This document shows, one piece after another, positions 5,491-5,497 of a stretch of DNA of 5,497 nucleotides (positions are counted from its first letter, which is position 1; each line of letters opens with the position of its first letter). The position numbers were made by a program, and so were the translations under genes. Below the pieces are notes generated by a model. That model was not told the origin of the DNA. It worked only from the letters and a program-made list of their open reading frames with translations, and searched no databases. The stretch lies in contig USMH01000082.1 in NCBI GenBank assembly GCA_900555745.1, positions 1 to 5,497 on the forward strand, written 5' to 3'. This DNA is from an uncultured Collinsella sp. (GTDB lineage Bacteria; Actinomycetota; Coriobacteriia; Coriobacteriales; Coriobacteriaceae).

Positions 5491-5497
5491 GAGACAT

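Noticed and set aside
4908..5492. 194-codon plus-strand frame opposite the flavin reductase
   Set aside because: It is antisense to a well-supported gene, runs through a terminator hairpin and has no recognisable domain.
5488..5497. Possible further repeat arm at the right edge (TTTGAGACAT)
   Set aside because: Only the outer few bases resemble the end of a right arm; the CTGTAACA core is absent and the bases belong to the terminator and its flank.

Overview
The window looks like chromosomal DNA from a high-GC anaerobic actinobacterium, most likely Coriobacteriia and close to Collinsella. This is inferred from GC-rich codon use in all genes combined with an anaerobe's set of functions: a high-molecular-weight-rubredoxin-type flavin reductase, a rubredoxin, a cofactor-dependent phosphoglycerate mutase and an NRAMP metal transporter. 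No database search was possible, so the taxon is an inference.

Layout. Positions 1-1870 (minus strand) hold the N-terminal 623 codons of the glutamate synthase large subunit (gltB); its 3' end lies beyond the left edge. Positions 1871-2409 are a 539-bp divergent intergenic region. It contains the gltB leader, a short coding-like remnant, and a very regular array of six 15-bp repeats in alternating orientation. The repeats start every 40 bp (2056, 2096, 2136, 2176, 2216, 2256) and form three palindromic units. A sigma-70-like promoter and a small leader hairpin for the next gene follow. Positions 2410-3183 (plus) encode phosphoglycerate mutase (gpmA), followed 75 bp later by an NRAMP/MntH-type Mn/Fe importer (3259-4515, plus), possibly co-transcribed.

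The convergent gap 4516-4668 holds a lone left half of the same repeat family and a strong hairpin whose T-tract is oriented for the minus-strand genes. Minus-strand genes follow: a 47-aa rubredoxin lacking part of the usual inter-cysteine loop (4669-4812) with its own promoter, and just upstream of it a 167-aa FMN-binding flavin reductase (4902-5405). The last 40 bases contain a rho-independent terminator for an unseen minus-strand gene to the right.

Function. GltB assimilates nitrogen into glutamate and GpmA runs lower glycolysis. The transporter imports transition metal. The flavin reductase and rubredoxin together look like a split form of the high-molecular-weight rubredoxin (Hrb) that passes NAD(P)H electrons to flavodiiron-type O2/NO reductases in anaerobes. 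The genes are ordinary; the least explained part is the alternating-orientation repeat array between gltB and gpmA and its solitary relative after mntH.
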